From contig NZ_CP047602.1 in assembly GCF_009905255.1 (NCBI RefSeq), positions 1,661,501 to 1,725,500 on the forward strand: a DNA stretch of 64,000 bases, read 5' to 3'. The position numbers were made by a program, and so were the translations under genes. Under the pieces are notes generated by a model, which saw only the letters and a program-made list of their open reading frames with translations, made no database searches and was not told the DNA's origin. The stretch comes from Thermoanaerobacterium aotearoense. GTDB taxonomy: Bacteria; Bacillota; Thermoanaerobacteria; Thermoanaerobacterales; Thermoanaerobacteraceae. This document shows, piece by piece, positions 61,993 to 64,000 of this stretch; the first letter of the stretch is position 1, and every line of letters begins with the position of its first letter.

Positions 61993-62006
61993 AGTAACCG
62001 CTTACA
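61993..62006. promoter_or_regulatory. LacI-family/cre-like operator O3 (regulator promoter)
   Basis: AGTAACCGCTTACA, one base off the 14-bp core of O1/O2, 54 bp before the regulator start: likely autoregulation. Confidence 0.65.
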
Positions 62007-62041
62007 ATTATATCACATTTGCTTCAAAACAACAACACAAA

Positions 62042-62851
62042 TCATTTAAGGCCTGTTGTGGAAATCCCCTTGACAAATTGTTTTTGGAAAATGAGAAATA
62101 TAAGTATCATAGGCAACGTTAAAAGTATAGCACCTGCCATAACTTGATTCCAAAATTGATAATACTGCCCGTAAAATGAATTTAATCCAACTGGCAGTGT
62201 GTACATATTATCGCTGGTCGTCAAAAGGCTGGGCCACAAAAAGCTGTTCCAATTGCCTGTAAACATGAATATAAACTGTGTTGTAAGAGCAGGCTTTGAC
62301 AATGGCAAAACTATTTGTAGAAAAATCCTAAATTTAGACAAACCGTCTATTGTGGCAGCTTCTTCCATCTCCTTCGGAATAGATAAAAAGAACTGCCTCA
62401 TTAAAAATATACCAAAACTACTGGTTAAAAACGGTATTGTGAGTCCCCAATACGTATTCACCCAGCCCAGTTTGCTCAATAAGATATATGTTGGCACCAT
62501 TACAACCTGCCCAGGAACCATCATAAGCGCTAACACAATAATGAACAAGAAATTGCGGCCTGCAAAATTAATTCTGGCAAGAGCATATCCAGCCATTGAA
62601 TTAAACAATAAATTTCCAAATGTAACTGCGGCAGCAACGATCAAACTATTAAAGAACCATCTCAAAAACGGAAACTGGCTTACAATCATACTATAATTGC
62701 TAAACGTCAAATTTTTTAAATTGACACTTAAACTATCTAATTCACTTGTAGGTTTGAGTGAAGTTATTATAGACCAAATAAACGGCCCTAATGTGATTGC
62801 AGCATAAACTATGGCTACCAAATAGAGAACAAATCTAAATACTTTAGTCAT
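62042..62851 (-). CDS. Carbohydrate ABC transporter permease (MalG-like), second system
   Basis: 269 residues, six helices, EAA loop EMEEAATIDGLSKFRIFLQI. Last gene of the second transporter. Ends with FQKQFVKGISTTGLK, the usual MalG-type C-terminus. Starts 13 bp after its partner permease. Confidence 0.92.
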   Translation of the reverse strand: MTKVFRFVLYLVAIVYAAITLGPFIWSIITSLKPTSELDSLSVNLKNLTFSNYSMIVSQFPFLRWFFNSLIVAAAVTFGNLLFNSMAGYALARINFAGRNFLFIIVLALMMVPGQVVMVPTYILLSKLGWVNTYWGLTIPFLTSSFGIFLMRQFFLSIPKEMEEAATIDGLSKFRIFLQIVLPLSKPALTTQFIFMFTGNWNSFLWPSLLTTSDNMYTLPVGLNSFYGQYYQFWNQVMAGAILLTLPMILIFLIFQKQFVKGISTTGLK

Positions 62852-62864
62852 TATATATCACCTC

Positions 62865-63764
62865 TTAATACATTTCTTCTTTAAATAATACTCGCTGCAA
62901 TAGTGTTAAAATCAGAATAATCAGAAATAGTACAAAAGCCATAGCTGATGCGTAACCCATGTTAAAATCTTTAAATCCTGTTTTATATATGTCAAGAACC
63001 ACCGTCATCGTCGCATCAAGTGGCCCTCCACTTCCCCCTGACACAACATAGGCCTGGTCAAAGATTTGAAACGTACCTATCAACGAGACTACGAGATTGA
63101 AGAACACAACGTGCCTCAACAACGGAAGCGTTATTTTTATAAATCGTTGAAATTTATTTGCGCCATCTACTTCTGCCGCTTCATACAATTCCGCAGGGAT
63201 GTCTTGAAGTCCTGCCAAGAATATCACCATATAATTTCCAACTGATGACCAAATTGCCATCATCATGATTGACGGCAAAGCAAAGTTGACATTGTTAAAC
63301 CATGCCTGACCATGTATTCCGATTTTAGACAGAATCGTGTTGACTAATCCATCTGCTTTAAATAAATACAAAAATATGACTGATACGGCAACTGTCGATG
63401 TTACAGTAGGTATATAATACGCAACCCTAAAAAAAGTTTTCCCTTTAATATCAGAATCAACGACTAATGCAAGGACTAATGCTATAAATAATTGTGTAGG
63501 TACCACAAACAATGAATATATCGTTGTGTTAAGCAATGCCCTTTTAAACGTTTGATCGTTTAACAAACCTATATAATTTTTAAATCCTACCCAGTGACTC
63601 AAAGAAGGATTTAAGTATGAAAAATCTTTAAAGCTTATTATAAATGCATAAATTAATGGTCCAATAATAAACACAGAAATAGAAACGACAAAAGGCATCA
63701 TAAAGGCGTATCCCGAAATAGCTTCATTTACATATCTTTTCTTTGAAATTGAATGAGCTTTCAT
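62865..63764 (-). CDS. Carbohydrate ABC transporter permease (MalF/UgpA-like), second system
   Basis: 299 residues, six helices, EAA loop ELYEAAEVDGANKFQRFIKI. Adjacent to a second binding-protein gene and the MalG-like permease. Different in sequence from the 58279-59154 permease, so this is a separate transporter, not a recent duplication. Substrate not predictable. Confidence 0.92.
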   Translation of the reverse strand: MKAHSISKKRYVNEAISGYAFMMPFVVSISVFIIGPLIYAFIISFKDFSYLNPSLSHWVGFKNYIGLLNDQTFKRALLNTTIYSLFVVPTQLFIALVLALVVDSDIKGKTFFRVAYYIPTVTSTVAVSVIFLYLFKADGLVNTILSKIGIHGQAWFNNVNFALPSIMMMAIWSSVGNYMVIFLAGLQDIPAELYEAAEVDGANKFQRFIKITLPLLRHVVFFNLVVSLIGTFQIFDQAYVVSGGSGGPLDATMTVVLDIYKTGFKDFNMGYASAMAFVLFLIILILTLLQRVLFKEEMY

Positions 63765-63818
63765 ACTAAGACTCTTCCTTTCAATCCATTAATTGCAAAA
63801 AAACAAATAGTAAAATCT

Positions 63819-63846
63819 TTATGCAGCACCTTAAGGTGCTGCATAA
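63819..63846. repeat. 28-bp perfect palindrome after the second binding-protein gene
   Basis: TTATGCAGCACCTT followed by AAGGTGCTGCATAA, 2 bp beyond the stop of the binding-protein gene. AAGATTTTAC follows on the minus strand, so termination would be weak. Position equals that of the repeat at 59191-59232 in the other transporter operon. Confidence 0.75.
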
Positions 63847-63848
63847 CA

Positions 63849-64000
63849 TCATTGTCCAAGCTGCTTCTGCGCATTATCAAGTGCTTCTTGAGCATTTTTT
63901 GCCTGCTTCATTATAAGTGAATCTGAAGCTTTATTTGCAGCATCAGATACTTTTGTCCCAAGAAGTCCAAACTGCCATGGATAAGAATAAGCCGCGCCAT
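63849..64000 (-). CDS. C-terminal end of a sugar-binding lipoprotein (5' part beyond window)
   Basis: Fifty codons: YPWQFGLLGTKVSDAANKAS then a helical tail ending EALDNAQKQLGQ and TGA. This is the usual C-terminal helix of ABC sugar-binding proteins, and it precedes the two permeases. The start lies right of the window. Confidence 0.8.
   Translation of the reverse strand, partial: GAAYSYPWQFGLLGTKVSDAANKASDSLIMKQAKNAQEALDNAQKQLGQ

Noticed and set aside
1-64000. tRNA, rRNA, CRISPR arrays or insertion sequences with terminal repeats
   Set aside because: I scanned for these by eye and saw none; a tRNAscan or Infernal run could still find a short RNA I missed.

Overview
The window looks like chromosome of a low-GC, endospore-forming, saccharolytic, anaerobic Firmicute. 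The closest match I recognise is Thermoanaerobacterium. Supporting signs are a complete mra/dcw cluster with murA in the place usually held by murB, an hfsABCD-type [FeFe]-hydrogenase operon, spore-coat and YhcN/YlaJ-type genes, SLH-anchored surface proteins, and a kojibiose-phosphorylase-type GH65 cluster. The genus is an inference from gene content and order; I ran no search. No rRNA, tRNA or CRISPR array was seen.

Layout. 1-15.8 kb (minus strand): mraZ-rsmH-ftsL-PBP-murE-murF-mraY-murD-ftsW-murG-murA-ftsQ-DUF881-sbp-ftsA (ftsA runs off the left edge), driven from a sigma-A promoter followed by a four-repeat MraZ operator. 15.8-22.6 kb: paired M16 peptidase-like genes, a sporulation lipoprotein, ychF, and thiI with its cysteine desulfurase. 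22.7-27.5 kb: hfsABCD, combining an apparently catalytic hydrogenase, a PAS-bearing hydrogenase-like sensor, a SpoIIE-type phosphatase and a thioredoxin-like ferredoxin, behind a promoter with a near-perfect Rex operator. 27.5-31.7 kb: DUF3006, a CsoR-like regulator, a glycosyltransferase, and a large serine recombinase that abuts a truncated Pro/Tyr-rich (coat-like) ORF. 31.8-40.4 kb: cell-surface and spore functions (Amidase_6 protein, M23 peptidase, bactofilin, GH18-SLH protein, two coat proteins) and a MocR-type regulator. 40.5-45.1 kb: isoaspartyl dipeptidase, polyprenyl diphosphate synthase, Gx membrane protein, and divergent NDH-2 with a C-terminal membrane domain. The last three recall part of the Listeria flavin-based extracellular electron transfer locus. 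45.2-47.6 kb: glnA with an ANTAR regulator and a structured glnA leader. 48.7-52.1 kb: asd-dapA-dapB-dapH, feeding diaminopimelate to the murE-type enzyme at the other end of the window. 52.1-54.4 kb: cobalamin adenosyltransferase, a two-OB-fold SSB, and a PdaB-like deacetylase. 54.4-64 kb: a disaccharide uptake and phosphorolysis operon (binding protein, two permeases, GH65 phosphorylase, beta-phosphoglucomutase), a LacI regulator with three matching operators, and the permeases plus the end of a second sugar-binding protein gene.

Most attractive targets for follow-up are the Rex-site/hydrogenase-sensor-phosphatase operon, the polyprenyl synthase/Gx/NDH-2 cluster, the recombinase-interrupted ORF, the glnA leader hairpin next to an ANTAR protein, and a well-supported CTG start codon. 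Start codons below were moved from the longest ORF wherever a Shine-Dalgarno sequence (SD) clearly points to an inner start.
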